Origin: Gemmatimonadetes bacterium SCN 70-22
Lineage (GTDB): Bacteria; Gemmatimonadota; Gemmatimonadetes; Gemmatimonadales; Gemmatimonadaceae
DNA: 33,201 nucleotides
Direction: 5' to 3'
Assembly (NCBI GenBank): GCA_001724275.1
Contig: MEDZ01000003.1
Span: 1 to 33,201, forward strand
The position numbers were made by a program, and so were the translations under genes. Shown piece by piece: positions 32,752 to 33,201 of the stretch. Numbering within the stretch: the stretch's first letter is position 1; every line of letters begins with the position of its first letter. The notes below the pieces were generated by a model. That model was given only the letters and a program-made list of their open reading frames with translations. It was not told the DNA's origin and searched no databases.

Positions 32752-33072
32752 TCACCTTGCGGAGACGCGAATCGGCTGGATGACCAGCACTCCATCTCGG
32801 TGACTAATGCGAAACGTCCCATCGTATCCGCGCCGCTGCAACACCGTCGCCGCCGCACGGATGCGCGCCGAAAAGCGACTCGGCTGCCGGCTCTCCCAAT
32901 CCGTTTCAAAGGTGCGAGGATCGTCGCGTCGTACCGTGACGTGGACGTCGCGCTCGTATCCTCTCGGACCGAGAAAGACGCGGACGTCCGGGGGGAGGTC
33001 ATCGCCCAACCGCGAAAGCGCTTGTTCCAGAGCGGGGAAGAACCTCGACCTCGTGGAGAATGGAAGATTCAT
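32752..33072 (-). CDS. Hypothetical protein, 106 aa
   Basis: A small protein convergent with the DUF429-like gene, 38 bases apart. It has a plausible folded-domain pattern: a helix (FPALEQALSRLGDDL), a strand with VRVFLGPRGYERDVHVTV, a helix (PSRFSARIRAAATVLQRRG) and a strand pair (GTFRISHRDGVLVIQPI). No family is recognised and no Shine-Dalgarno sequence is evident at ATG 33072. The coherent alternation of structure makes it more likely real than the overlapping plus-strand frames. Confidence 0.55.
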   Translation of the reverse strand: MNLPFSTRSRFFPALEQALSRLGDDLPPDVRVFLGPRGYERDVHVTVRRDDPRTFETDWESRQPSRFSARIRAAATVLQRRGYDGTFRISHRDGVLVIQPIRVSAR

Positions 33073-33201
33073 CGTCGATAGGTAGGCAAGGACGCATCAC
33101 GAAGCACTCGAGGCATTCCAGACGGGTTGGCCGTCAGCCACTGTTTCGTCTACCTCCCCGCCCCATCCCCGAACGCAATCAGAACGTCTCTCAAGTCCCC
33201 C

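Noticed and set aside
1-33201. CRISPR array, tRNA gene, insertion sequence or integrase
   Set aside because: No regularly spaced repeats, cloverleaf-like sequence, transposase motif or terminal inverted repeats were found on reading both strands.

Overview
The window is a bacterial defence island. Its high GC content, near-gapless operons and Ala-Gln type signal-peptide cleavage sites would suit Gemmatimonadota or a similar high-GC lineage; this is inference from style, as no rRNA, tRNA or marker gene is present.

Region 1 (1-1950, all minus strand) holds the first codons of a gene leaving the window, an unknown 153-aa protein, an ASCH-domain protein, and a secreted protein resembling the surface-adhesin E family.

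Region 2 (1954-23503, all minus strand) is one long BREX operon. Read in its own direction it runs brxE - brxA - brxB - brxC - pglX N-half - small HEPN-like protein - KGGVGR-type ParA/MinD ATPase - P-loop NTPase - pglX C-half - complete second pglX - pglZ - brxL. The core brxA/B/C-pglX-pglZ-brxL set is type 1, but brxE is a gene I associate with type 6. Most junctions are ATGA or TGATG stop/start overlaps, so the genes are probably translationally coupled. The striking feature is the first pglX. Aligned by eye with the intact paralogue, it is divided between its methyltransferase half and its target-recognition/C-terminal half, with almost nothing missing. A three-gene cassette sits in the gap and every one of its junctions is a tight overlap. 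This looks like a deliberate split architecture, not decay, and is the best candidate for an undescribed system. The two PglX copies share near-identical N-terminal and C-terminal blocks (long direct DNA repeats) around a divergent central region, which suggests two DNA specificities.

Region 3 (23465-25592) contains a gene-free stretch upstream of the BREX operon with a good inverted repeat, then a zinc-ribbon/coiled-coil/HNH nuclease gene (minus strand), then a second gene-free stretch.

Region 4 (25593-30948, plus strand) is a McrBC-type modification-dependent restriction operon. It continues into a PD-(D/E)XK nuclease with a PUA/EVE-like C-terminal region, a SWIB/MDM2-domain protein and an HNH nuclease.

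Region 5 (31056-33072) holds a putative lipoprotein, a DUF429-like protein and a small hypothetical protein, probably the edge of the island. No CRISPR array, transposase, integrase or tRNA was seen.
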